64,000 bases of DNA. Source: Micromonospora sp. WMMD1120 (lineage in GTDB: Bacteria; Actinomycetota; Actinomycetes; Mycobacteriales; Micromonosporaceae). Location: the NCBI RefSeq assembly GCF_029626235.1, contig NZ_JARUBO010000005.1, positions 714,501-778,500 on the forward strand, given 5' to 3'. Position numbers and translations under genes: made by a program. Shown here one piece after another: positions 53,574 to 61,534 of the stretch. Within the stretch, counting starts at the first letter, position 1. Each line of letters opens with the position of its first letter. The notes beneath the pieces were generated by a model. The model was not told where the DNA came from. It did no database searches and worked only from the letters and a program-made list of their open reading frames with translations.

Positions 53574-54224
53574 TCAGGCGGTGCGCGCCACCGGTGGGTC
53601 GCCGGCCGGCCACTCCCGGGTGGGCGCGACGGCCCGTTCCGGGTGGCTCGACGGGCCCGTCCACGGCGCGCGCGCCTGCCGGCCGGCGTCGACCGGCCGT
53701 CCACCGGGTCGGTCCGGGCCGTCCGGCCAGTCCGCCTCCGGCGAGTCGCCCGGCACCGGGGCGTTGCGGCTCTGCTGACGGCGGGCGACCTCGTCGAACT
53801 CGCTGATACCGCGCAGCAGCGCGTCGCGGCCCACCGGGCTCATCGCGGTCAGCACGGCGGCGAGCTTGGCCTGCCGGTCGGCCCGCAGCTCGGCGAGAAG
53901 CCGGCGGGCCTCCGGGGTGAGATGCAGCGAGATCTCCCGCCGGTCGAAGCGACCCGGCTCACGTTCGAGCATGCCGGCGGCGACCAGCCGGTCGCAGAGC
54001 CGGCTGGCGGAGCTGAGCAGCATGTCGAGTCGGGTGGCCAGCCGGCGCAGGTTGATCCCGTCGTACTGCTCGACGACCATCACCGCGCGTAGCTGCGCTC
54101 CGGAGACCCGGTTGGCGGTCCCCTCCCGGGCGGATTCCCAGATGCCCAACAGGGCAGCGGCCGCCGCGTCCACCGCGGCAGCCATACTCGTCTCAGGGTC
54201 CGTCGGACGATTCAGTTCGGCCAT
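53574..54224 (-). CDS. MarR-family transcriptional regulator
   Basis: The 216-aa product has a MarR winged HTH (LRAVMVVEQYDGINLRRLATRLDMLLSSASRLCDRLVAAGMLEREPGRFDRREISLHLTPEARRLL) with the DRRE wing, followed by a 60-residue Pro/Arg/Asp-rich tail. It is placed between two SpoIIE-type phosphatase genes and transcribed divergently from the second. A role in controlling one or both is plausible. ATG 54224 was chosen; an ATG at 54184 is a shorter option. Confidence 0.88.
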   Translation of the reverse strand: MAELNRPTDPETSMAAAVDAAAAALLGIWESAREGTANRVSGAQLRAVMVVEQYDGINLRRLATRLDMLLSSASRLCDRLVAAGMLEREPGRFDRREISLHLTPEARRLLAELRADRQAKLAAVLTAMSPVGRDALLRGISEFDEVARRQQSRNAPVPGDSPEADWPDGPDRPGGRPVDAGRQARAPWTGPSSHPERAVAPTREWPAGDPPVARTA

Positions 54225-54282
54225 GGTGGCCCGAGAGTACTCCGAACCCACTGGTGGTCGAGCTTTCCGTGAGGGAGTGACG

Positions 54283-55413
54283 ATGAGCGAACCGGTCAAC
54301 CGGGCACGACGTGCCCTGAACCAGGCGCCGGCCGACCGAGTCGTCGACGGAATCAGCGCGGTGCTCGCGTCCACGTACGGGATCACCGAGGTCGAGCTGT
54401 ACCAGGTCGACTACCGGCTCGCGGAGTTGCTGCCGCTCTCCGAGGCCGATCCGATCACCGGCCCCGGGCACCCCGCCTGGCGCGCCTTCGACCACCAGTC
54501 GCCGGTCGTGAGCGACGGCGCGGCCTGGTTGCCGGTCACCATGCGTGGTGAGCGCCGTGGGGTGCTGCACCTGTCACCGGTGCCGGACGAGCCGCAGGTC
54601 CTCGCCGCGCTGGCCGAGATCGCCACCGCGCTCGCGCACGAGGTGGCGGCGGTCTCCGCCGGCACCGACGTCTACCGGGCGGCGCGCCGGTCCCAGCGCC
54701 TCACCCTCGCCGCCGAGATGCAGTGGGACCTGCTCCCCGGTCGCAGCCGGATCCGCCCCTCGTTCAGCCTCGCCGGGCAGTTGGAGCCGGCGTACGCCGT
54801 ACGCGGCGACAGCTTCGACTGGTCCGACGACGGGCAGCGGCTCTGGTTGTCCACCATCAACGGCACCGGCGAGGGCGTCGAGGCGTCCCTGCTCACCTCG
54901 TTGGGCACCCAGGCGCTGCGTAACGCGCGCCGGGCCGGGCTGAGCCTTGCCGACCAGGTCGCCCTCGCCGACCAGGCCATCTACGACCTGTACCGGGGCG
55001 AGCGGCACCTCTCCGCGTTGCTGATGGAGCTGGATCTGGAGTCCGGGCTGATGACGGTGGTGGACGCCGGCTCACCCCGACTCGTCCTGCTGCGCGGCGG
55101 CGAGGTCACCCAGCAGCCGCTGGAGGCGCAGTTCCCGATGGGCATGTTCGAGGCCACCGACTACCACGAGCAGAAGCTGCCGCTGGAGGTCGGCGACCGG
55201 CTCTTCGTCGTCAGCGACGGGGTGGTGGACGCCACCGGGCAGCAGGTGCGCTACGGCGAGACGGCACTGGAGCGCTTCCTGCGCCGGACCGGGCCGATGT
55301 CGCCGCTGGACGCCGTCCGCTCGCTGATCGGCGACCTGCGCGCGTTCGTGGCCGGTGACCTGGTCGACGACGCGGTGGTCGTCTGCCTGGACTGGACCGG
55401 CCCGCAGGCGTGA
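54283..55413 (+). CDS. SpoIIE-type phosphatase with a substituted metal ligand
   Basis: The 376-aa product has a GAF-like N-terminal half (ISAVLASTYGITEVELYQVDYRLAELLPL, LPVTMRGERRGVLHL) and a PP2C/SpoIIE domain. GDSFDW and the later VVSDGVVDATG and LVDDAVVVCLDW keep Asp ligands, but the GDVxGxG loop reads TINGTGEGVEA, with Asn in place of Asp. It may be weakly active or a regulatory pseudo-phosphatase. GAGGGAG precedes ATG 54283, which lies 58 bases from the divergent MarR gene. Confidence 0.88.
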   Translation: MSEPVNRARRALNQAPADRVVDGISAVLASTYGITEVELYQVDYRLAELLPLSEADPITGPGHPAWRAFDHQSPVVSDGAAWLPVTMRGERRGVLHLSPVPDEPQVLAALAEIATALAHEVAAVSAGTDVYRAARRSQRLTLAAEMQWDLLPGRSRIRPSFSLAGQLEPAYAVRGDSFDWSDDGQRLWLSTINGTGEGVEASLLTSLGTQALRNARRAGLSLADQVALADQAIYDLYRGERHLSALLMELDLESGLMTVVDAGSPRLVLLRGGEVTQQPLEAQFPMGMFEATDYHEQKLPLEVGDRLFVVSDGVVDATGQQVRYGETALERFLRRTGPMSPLDAVRSLIGDLRAFVAGDLVDDAVVVCLDWTGPQA

Positions 55414-55416
55414 CGG

Positions 55417-56898
55417 TCAGTACGCTCCGCGCCCGTTGAGCACCGCGCCGACGGTCTTCCAGAGGATGGTGAGGTCGGCGGCGAGGGACCAGTTCTCCAC
55501 GTAGTAGAGATCGAGTCTGATGCCGTCCTCCCAGCTCAGGTCGGAGCGGCCACTGACCTGCCACAGCCCGGTCATGCCCGGCTTGACCAGCAGCCGCCGC
55601 GCCACGTCACCGTCGTAGCGGGCGACCTCGGACGGCAGCGGGGGACGCGGCCCGACCAGGCTCATCTGGCCCAACAGCACGTTCACCAACTGCGGTAGCT
55701 CGTCGAGCGACCACTTGCGCAGCAACCGGCCGACCCGGGTGACCCGGGGGTCCTGGCGCATCTTGAACATCAGGCCGTCGGTCTCGTTGCGCGCTGCCAG
55801 CTCGGCGAGCAGCGCGTCCGCGTTGACCACCATGGTGCGGAACTTGAAGACGCCGAACTCCTGCCCGCCCCGACCGACGCGGACCTGTCGGAACAACACC
55901 GGGCCCCGGCTGTCCAGTTTGATGGCCAGCGCGATGAGCGCGATCAGTGGTAGCAGCACCGCCAGCGCCAGCGACGAGACGGACCTGTCGACCAGGCCCT
56001 TGACGAGCTTGCGCGCGCCCCGGAACTCCGGCGCCTCGACGTGGATCAGCGGCAGGCCGGCCACCGGGCGGGTGTGGATCCGCGGGCCGGCGACGTCGGT
56101 GAGGGCGGGCGCCACCACCAGGTCGACGCCGGTTCCCTCCAACTGCCAGCCGAGGCGGCGCAGCCGGGCCGCGGTCAGCTCGCCGGAGGCGGTCACCGCG
56201 ACGGTGTCCGCGCCGATCGCGGTGGCGGCCTCCGGGATGCCTCGGAACGACCCCACCACGGGTACGTCACCGAGCCGCTGCGCCACCGGCGCGAGCAGCG
56301 CGTCCGGGATGCAGGCGCCCACCACCTGGTAGCCGGCGTACGGCTCGCGCCGCAACGTGTGCACCAACTCCAGCACGTGGGCGGTGTCGCCGACCACGAG
56401 CACCCGGCGGGACCAGCCGGCGCCCACCGAGCGGGCCCGGTGCAGGCGCTTGCGGGCGGCGAACCGCGCCACCTCCAGCCCGACCGTGCCCACCGCGAAC
56501 GAGATGCCGAGGAAGCCCCGGGAGACGCCGACGTCGGCGATGTAGCCGACGATGGCGATCGCGCCGGCCAGGCGCAGGCTGGCGGAGCTGACCCGCCGGT
56601 ACTCGTCCGCCCCGTAGCCGATCACCCGGTCGTCGTAACAGCCGAGCGCCTTGAGCGAGATGAGCCAGGCCAGCACCAGCCCGGGGGCGACCAGGACGTA
56701 GGGGATCTTGGAGCCGGTCGGCTCGCCGTCGCCGAAGCGGAGCACGTAGCCCACGAGGAGTGCCACGATCAGGATCGTGGTGTCCAGCACCACCAGAACC
56801 CGGACGTAGGATCGTTCGTCGGCGCGTGCGGCGAGCCCGCCGCGACGACCGTCGGGCTCCGCCGACGTGGCGGGGGTCATCAGTGTCGCCGCGCTCAC
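55417..56898 (-). CDS. Polyprenyl-phosphate glycosyl-1-phosphate transferase
   Basis: The 493-aa product has four or five N-terminal membrane segments, a Rossmann-like middle (RVLVVGDTAHVLELVHTL, GACIPDALLAPVAQRLGDVPVVGSF), a fifth membrane hairpin (SSLALAVLLPLIALIALAIKLDSRGPVLFRQVRVG) and the catalytic tail (FKFRTMVVNAD, WSLDELPQLVNVLLGQMSLVGPRPPLPSEVARY, GLWQVSGRSDLSWE). It starts exopolysaccharide assembly by transferring a sugar phosphate to undecaprenyl phosphate. No glycosyltransferases are nearby. GTG 56898 has GGGGGAGGG upstream. Confidence 0.92.
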   Translation of the reverse strand: MSAATLMTPATSAEPDGRRGGLAARADERSYVRVLVVLDTTILIVALLVGYVLRFGDGEPTGSKIPYVLVAPGLVLAWLISLKALGCYDDRVIGYGADEYRRVSSASLRLAGAIAIVGYIADVGVSRGFLGISFAVGTVGLEVARFAARKRLHRARSVGAGWSRRVLVVGDTAHVLELVHTLRREPYAGYQVVGACIPDALLAPVAQRLGDVPVVGSFRGIPEAATAIGADTVAVTASGELTAARLRRLGWQLEGTGVDLVVAPALTDVAGPRIHTRPVAGLPLIHVEAPEFRGARKLVKGLVDRSVSSLALAVLLPLIALIALAIKLDSRGPVLFRQVRVGRGGQEFGVFKFRTMVVNADALLAELAARNETDGLMFKMRQDPRVTRVGRLLRKWSLDELPQLVNVLLGQMSLVGPRPPLPSEVARYDGDVARRLLVKPGMTGLWQVSGRSDLSWEDGIRLDLYYVENWSLAADLTILWKTVGAVLNGRGAY

Positions 56899-57109
56899 CG
56901 GCCCTCCCCCTCTGTCTCAGGATGGCCCCGGCCGACGGGTCGGACCGGAAGCGGACGACCATGCCGGAACAGTCGACATCCTGCCTCGATAACTATGACT
57001 GCCGATTGCTTCCGACGTATTGCCGTCACTTTTCGTCAACCCAGTGGCCAGAAAGGGCCCGCCGCGCCGGATCGGCGTACGGCAGGCCCCCTGGCGTCTG
57101 AGCGTCGGA

Positions 57110-58906
57110 TCAGCGCGGCGCCGGTGGACGCCGGGCGATGGCGCTGAGGAAGATGCTGCCGATCTCGCTCGGGTCCTTGGTGACGAAGACGTCACCACCG
57201 GTCACCTTCGTGATCGACTCCAGCTCGGCCTTGCTGACGCCCTCGCCGATACCGATCATGATCACCTGGACCGGGCGGTCCGGGTCGGCGAGTTCCTTGA
57301 GCTTGGCCAGCAACTGCTGCTGGCTGATGCCGTTGTCGTCCTCGTTCTTACCGTCGGTGAACAGCACGATCGAGTTGACCCGGCCGGGCTGCCAGTTCTC
57401 CTGCACGGCCTGGTAGGCGGCCAGCATGGTGTCGTAGAGGCCGGTGTCGCCGCTGGAGGGCTTGACGGTGGCCAGCGCGCCCTCCAACTGGGCGCGCTGC
57501 GCGGAGAGCGGACCGATGGGGACCAGCTCCCGGTAGTCCCGGCTGCCGACCAGCTTCGTGGAGAAGGTCCACAGGCCGATCGACCAGGAGTCGTCGAAGA
57601 GGCCGAGGCCGCGCCGGGCCGCGTCGACGGTGACCTCCTCCCGGCTGCGGTTGTTGGCGCTCGGCACCTCGTCCTTCATCGAGCCGGAGACGTCGATGAC
57701 GGCGAGCATCCGGCCGGACTGGGTGGCGATCGACCAACTGGACACGACCCGCTGGATGGCGGCCGGGTCCAGGCCACCGGCAGCGGTGCCACCGTTCGCC
57801 GGCGTGGTCGGCGCGCCACCGGCCGGGCTCGGCGCGCCCTGCGGCGCCTTGAAACCGTCGCCCCAGTTGCCGTCCGGCGCGCGCAGCGACTGCGCGGCGA
57901 GCCGGTCGCGGAACGAGGGGCTGGTGAGCAGCTCGAACAGCACCCTTGCTGCGGACGCCTTGCTCGGCTCGATGCCGGGCAGCACCGCGTACGGGTAGTC
58001 CAGCGGCATCGGCGCGGGCTCCATGTAGAGCGCGGCGAGCGGCACCGGCGGCTTCTTGCTGTTGTACGCGATCACGTCTTCTTCGGACAGCGCCGCCGCG
58101 CCGAGACCACTGGCGATGGAGGTCGCGTCGTTGGCCGTCGGAAAGCGGGCCAGCAGGTCGTTGCGGAGCGAGGAGCGTCCGGTGGCCAGCGCGCGCAGCG
58201 CGCCGACAGTGTTGCGCTGGGCGTCGCCGCCGGCCCCGTTGGCGGCCGCCGTCAACGAGAGCAGGCCGGACAGGCCCGCCGCGTCGCGGGTCGGCTCGAC
58301 GATCCCGGTACGCAGCGGGGTGCTCGAGTTGTTGACCTCCTTGAGCAGGTCGGTCCAGTTGAACTTCTTCTCCGGCCAGCCGAGCCGGTTGGCGATCGGC
58401 TCGGGCATCGCGACGACGATCGGGCTGCGGGCGATGGACGCGCCGTTGGTCGGGGCGAACGCGGTGGCGTCCTTCTTCAGTCGCAGCAGCCAGGTCGACG
58501 AGTCCGGCACCCAGACGTCCGGGCTGACGGCGGTGCCACTGGCCTGCCCCACGCCGGCCAGCACGGCGCCGTGCTTGGCCGCCACCACGGCGGCCACGTC
58601 GACCGGGTCGGACGCGGAGACATCGACCCGGATGCAGGTCGGACCCACCGCGGCGCCGTCCTTGACCCACTGCGACGCTGCGGCGTCCACCGCTGGCGCC
58701 AACTCCGAGGCGACCGCCACGGCGAGCCGAATCTCCCCGGAGCAGCTGGGTTGGATCAACTCCCGATAGCCGAACCACGCGCCGGTCGTGACGACGAGGA
58801 CCCCCGCCGTCGCGGCGGCGGCTGCTAGGTGGAGTTTCGAACGCATGCGATGGCGGCCTGCAGACACGGTGACCATCTTGCGTACAAGGTGCCGTCTCTG
58901 CCACAT
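57110..58906 (-). CDS. Membrane-anchored substrate-binding/VWA fusion protein
   Basis: The 598-aa product has an N-terminal signal anchor (LHLAAAAATAGVLVVTTGAWF), an ABC-type solute-binding domain (about 50-370; SGEIRLAVAVASELAPAVDAAASQWV) and a C-terminal von Willebrand A domain with the MIDAS motif VIDVSGS and later DTGLYDTMLAAYQA and VLFTDGKNED. Such fusions are typical of actinobacteria and may bind a ligand and a cell-surface partner. Start choice (58906, 58876 or 58846) is uncertain because no strong ribosome binding site is present. Confidence 0.85.
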   Translation of the reverse strand: MWQRRHLVRKMVTVSAGRHRMRSKLHLAAAAATAGVLVVTTGAWFGYRELIQPSCSGEIRLAVAVASELAPAVDAAASQWVKDGAAVGPTCIRVDVSASDPVDVAAVVAAKHGAVLAGVGQASGTAVSPDVWVPDSSTWLLRLKKDATAFAPTNGASIARSPIVVAMPEPIANRLGWPEKKFNWTDLLKEVNNSSTPLRTGIVEPTRDAAGLSGLLSLTAAANGAGGDAQRNTVGALRALATGRSSLRNDLLARFPTANDATSIASGLGAAALSEEDVIAYNSKKPPVPLAALYMEPAPMPLDYPYAVLPGIEPSKASAARVLFELLTSPSFRDRLAAQSLRAPDGNWGDGFKAPQGAPSPAGGAPTTPANGGTAAGGLDPAAIQRVVSSWSIATQSGRMLAVIDVSGSMKDEVPSANNRSREEVTVDAARRGLGLFDDSWSIGLWTFSTKLVGSRDYRELVPIGPLSAQRAQLEGALATVKPSSGDTGLYDTMLAAYQAVQENWQPGRVNSIVLFTDGKNEDDNGISQQQLLAKLKELADPDRPVQVIMIGIGEGVSKAELESITKVTGGDVFVTKDPSEIGSIFLSAIARRPPAPR

Positions 58907-59024
58907 CCGTTCGGCCTAAAGTTACGCAGGAGAAACAGTTGACCTCTATTTCGCGACGCAGAGTGACGGACTGGACCCGTGGCGTGGCCGAACCAGTGTC
59001 ACCCTCGCGTATCGACAGTGACCG

Positions 59025-60062
59025 TCACGGCAGCACGCAGGTCGGGCTCGGCACCGGCACCGGCTCGCCGACCGCCTCCAGGAGACCGCTGTCGATGTCG
59101 CGGCGGAAGACCCGCACCATGTCCGCCCGCTCGTCGGCGACGTAGAGGTGCTGCCCGATCAGCGCGAAGTGCCGGGGCCACTCGCCACCGGTGTCCACTT
59201 CGGCCACCAGTTCGGGCACCTCACCGGCGAGCGCGAAGACCGCCACCGTCCCCACCCCGCGATTGGCGACGTAGAGGAACCTGCCGTCTCCGGCGACAGC
59301 GATCTCCGACGGCTGGACATGACCGGACCTCTCACTCGCCTCGACCCGGCCGCGCTGCTGCAACGCGCCGTCGTCGGTCATCGCGTACGCGGTCACCGAC
59401 GCGTCCAACTCCCCGACGAGGTAGCAGCGCCGGCCGTCCGGGTGCCGGGCCAGGTGTCGGGGCCCGCTGCCGGGCGTCGCGTGGACCCGGGGAGCGCGCG
59501 GCACCAGTCGGCCGGTCGCGCCGTCCAGGTCGTACCGGTAGACGGAGTCGGTGCCGAGGTCCACGGCGAGGATCGGCCCGCGGCCGGCGCCCGGGGAGAC
59601 CATGTGCGCGTGCGCGCCGTCCTGGCGCTCCGGATCGGGGCCGTGCCCCTCGTGCACCACCAGATCGGAGCGCTCGCCGGGCACGCCCCGCCCGTCGAGC
59701 GGGAAGACCGCGACGCTGCCGCTGCCGTAGTTGGCCGCCAGCAGGTGGTCGCCACCGGGCGTCACCGCCAGATGGCAGGGCTCCGCGCCGCCGCTGGACC
59801 GGCTGCCGAGCGGATCGAGCGCGCCGTCGGCGTCGACCCGCCAGGCGCTGATCTCGCCGTCGGGCAGCTCGTTGACCGCGTAGAGCACCGGGAGGGTGGG
59901 GTGCCGTGTCAGGAAGGACGGGGACGCGGTGACCGCCACGGTCCCGAGCGGTGTCAGCGCCCCGGTGCCCGGGTCGCGTCGCGCCGCGACGATGCCGCTG
60001 CTCCGACCACCACTCTGCGCGGTGTAGCCCCCGATGTGGACGAGCTGACCCTCACCATTCAC
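59025..60062 (-). CDS. Lactonase (6-phosphogluconolactonase-type) beta-propeller
   Basis: The 345-aa product is a seven-bladed beta-propeller of the cycloisomerase/lactonase 7 family: HIGGYTAQSGG, FLTRHPTLPVLYAVNEL, CHLAVTPGGDHLLAANYGSGSVAVFPL, HAHMVSPGAG, GSGPRHLARHPDGRRCYLVGEL and DGRFLYVANRGVGTVAVF. The repeats with HxxxSP and NY-G-S signatures are clear. It likely opens a sugar lactone such as 6-phosphogluconolactone. GTG 60062 is fixed by GGAGGAG 6 bases upstream. Confidence 0.9.
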   Translation of the reverse strand: MNGEGQLVHIGGYTAQSGGRSSGIVAARRDPGTGALTPLGTVAVTASPSFLTRHPTLPVLYAVNELPDGEISAWRVDADGALDPLGSRSSGGAEPCHLAVTPGGDHLLAANYGSGSVAVFPLDGRGVPGERSDLVVHEGHGPDPERQDGAHAHMVSPGAGRGPILAVDLGTDSVYRYDLDGATGRLVPRAPRVHATPGSGPRHLARHPDGRRCYLVGELDASVTAYAMTDDGALQQRGRVEASERSGHVQPSEIAVAGDGRFLYVANRGVGTVAVFALAGEVPELVAEVDTGGEWPRHFALIGQHLYVADERADMVRVFRRDIDSGLLEAVGEPVPVPSPTCVLP

Positions 60063-60149
60063 GTCCCACTCCTCCGCCGACGTCCTCCGTTGATCCAACC
60101 AGAGGCTGCCCGCGTTGCCCGTCCGTTAACCGGGTTTCCGGCCCGGATC

Positions 60150-60752
60150 TCAGGCCGCCGGCACCGGCTCGCCACGCTGCCGGGCCACGTGCTCGACCAG
60201 AGAGATCAACACCATCTTGCCGGACTGCCGGTCCCGGGCGTCACAGAGCACCATCGGCACGTCCGGGTCCAGGTCCAGCGCCCGGCGTACGGTCTCCAGG
60301 TCGAATCGGCGGGAGTCGTCGAAGCAGTTCACGCCGACCACGAACGGGATGCCCCGCTGCTCGAAGTAGTCGATGGACGGGAAGCAGTCGGCCAGCCGAC
60401 GGGTGTCGGCCAGCACCACCGCGCCGAGCGCGCCGAAGGCCAGCTCGTCCCAGAGGAACCAGAACCGGTCCTGGCCCGGCGTGCCGAACAGGTAGAGCTG
60501 TAGGTCGTCGTTGATGGTGATCCGACCGAAGTCCATCGCCACGGTGGTGGTCGACTTGCCCTCCACCCCGGAGGTGTCGTCGGTGCCCACCCCGGCGCCG
60601 GTCAACACCTCCTCGGTCTGCAACGGACGGACCTCGCTCAACGCGCTCACCAGCGTGGTCTTGCCGGCCCCGAAGCCCCCCGCGATGAGGATCTTCAGTG
60701 CCAGCGGGATGGTGGTGCTGGTGTCCGCCTGGTCACAGCGCACGGAGTCCAC
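60150..60752 (-). CDS. CvnD-type small GTPase of a conservon
   Basis: The 200-aa product has a Walker A GGFGAGKTT (25-33), a DFGR switch-like segment, LFGTPGQDRFWFLWD (DxxG analogue) and GVNCFD (NKxD analogue). It is the Ras-like GTP-binding component of actinobacterial conservons, which form a membrane complex resembling eukaryotic G-protein couples. The GTG start at 60752 overlaps the DUF742 gene by 20 bases, with AAGGCGG upstream. It is the last gene of the four-gene operon. Confidence 0.92.
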   Translation of the reverse strand: MDSVRCDQADTSTTIPLALKILIAGGFGAGKTTLVSALSEVRPLQTEEVLTGAGVGTDDTSGVEGKSTTTVAMDFGRITINDDLQLYLFGTPGQDRFWFLWDELAFGALGAVVLADTRRLADCFPSIDYFEQRGIPFVVGVNCFDDSRRFDLETVRRALDLDPDVPMVLCDARDRQSGKMVLISLVEHVARQRGEPVPAA

Positions 60753-61125
60753 TGACCACCGCCTTGAGGATGTCGTCGTCGGGAAGAATGCCGGCGGCCG
60801 GCGGCTCGTGCACCGCCACCAGACCCTCGGTCACGAGGTCGCCGAGGAGGACCCGGACCACACCGACCGCGAGGTCCAGCTCGGCGGCCAGCTCGGCCAC
60901 CGACACCGGCCGGCGGGCCAGGCTGACCAGTCGGCGGTGCTCCGGCAGCAGGCGCGGGTGGCCCGCCGCGTCCACGGCCGCCGCGGCCACCACGAACGCG
61001 ACCAGGTCGAAGCCGTCGACGGCGGGACGCACCCGGCCCCCGGTCAGGGAGTACTGGCGCATCACCGGCCCGGCGGCGTCGTCCAGCCACTCGTGCTGCG
61101 GGCCGGGCGGCTCAGTCCGCATCAC
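60733..61125 (-). CDS. CvnC-type DUF742 protein
   Basis: The 130-aa product matches DUF742: VMRQYSLTGGRVRPAVDGFDLVAFVVAA, PEHRRLVSLARRPVSVAELAAELDLAVGVVRVLLGDLVTEGLVAVHEPP, with a winged-helix-like core. It is the third component of cvn operons. Its start overlaps the roadblock gene and its end overlaps the GTPase gene, so all members are co-translated. Confidence 0.92.
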   Translation of the reverse strand: MMRTEPPGPQHEWLDDAAGPVMRQYSLTGGRVRPAVDGFDLVAFVVAAAAVDAAGHPRLLPEHRRLVSLARRPVSVAELAAELDLAVGVVRVLLGDLVTEGLVAVHEPPAAGILPDDDILKAVVSGLRAL

Positions 61126-61534
61126 CGGCTCCGGCCGACGACCGGGCCGGCGCGGCGAGACTCTCCCCCACCCGGATGACGAGCATCGCCATCTCGTAGG
61201 CGACCAGCCCGATGTCCGCGTCCGCGTCGCTGACCACCGCCAGGCAGGCGCCCTGACCGGCGGCGGTGACGAAGAGGTACGCCGACTCCATCTCCACCAC
61301 CGTCTGCCGGACCGGACCGCCGTCCACGTGCCGGCTGGCGCCCCGGGCCAGGCTGGAGAAGCCGGCGGCGAGCGCGCAGAGGTGCTCGGCGTCGTCGGGC
61401 GTCAACTCGGCGGTGCGGCCGAGCAGCAGACCGTCGGCGGACAGGACCACCGCCTCCCGGGCGGCCGGTACGCGTTGCACCAGCTCGTCGAGCAGCCAGT
61501 CGAGGCCGGCGCTCTGCTTCGTCGAATTCGGCAC
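61112..61534 (-). CDS. CvnB-type roadblock/LC7 protein
   Basis: The 140-aa product has the roadblock fold: LDWLLDELVQRVPAAREAVVLSADGLLLGRTAELTPDDAEHLCALAAGFSSLARGASRHVDGGPVRQTVVEMESAYLFVTAAG. It is expected to act as nucleotide-exchange or activating partner of the adjacent GTPase. The GTG start shares one base with the kinase stop (TAGTG). Part of the cvn operon. Confidence 0.93.
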   Translation of the reverse strand: MPNSTKQSAGLDWLLDELVQRVPAAREAVVLSADGLLLGRTAELTPDDAEHLCALAAGFSSLARGASRHVDGGPVRQTVVEMESAYLFVTAAGQGACLAVVSDADADIGLVAYEMAMLVIRVGESLAAPARSSAGAGDAD

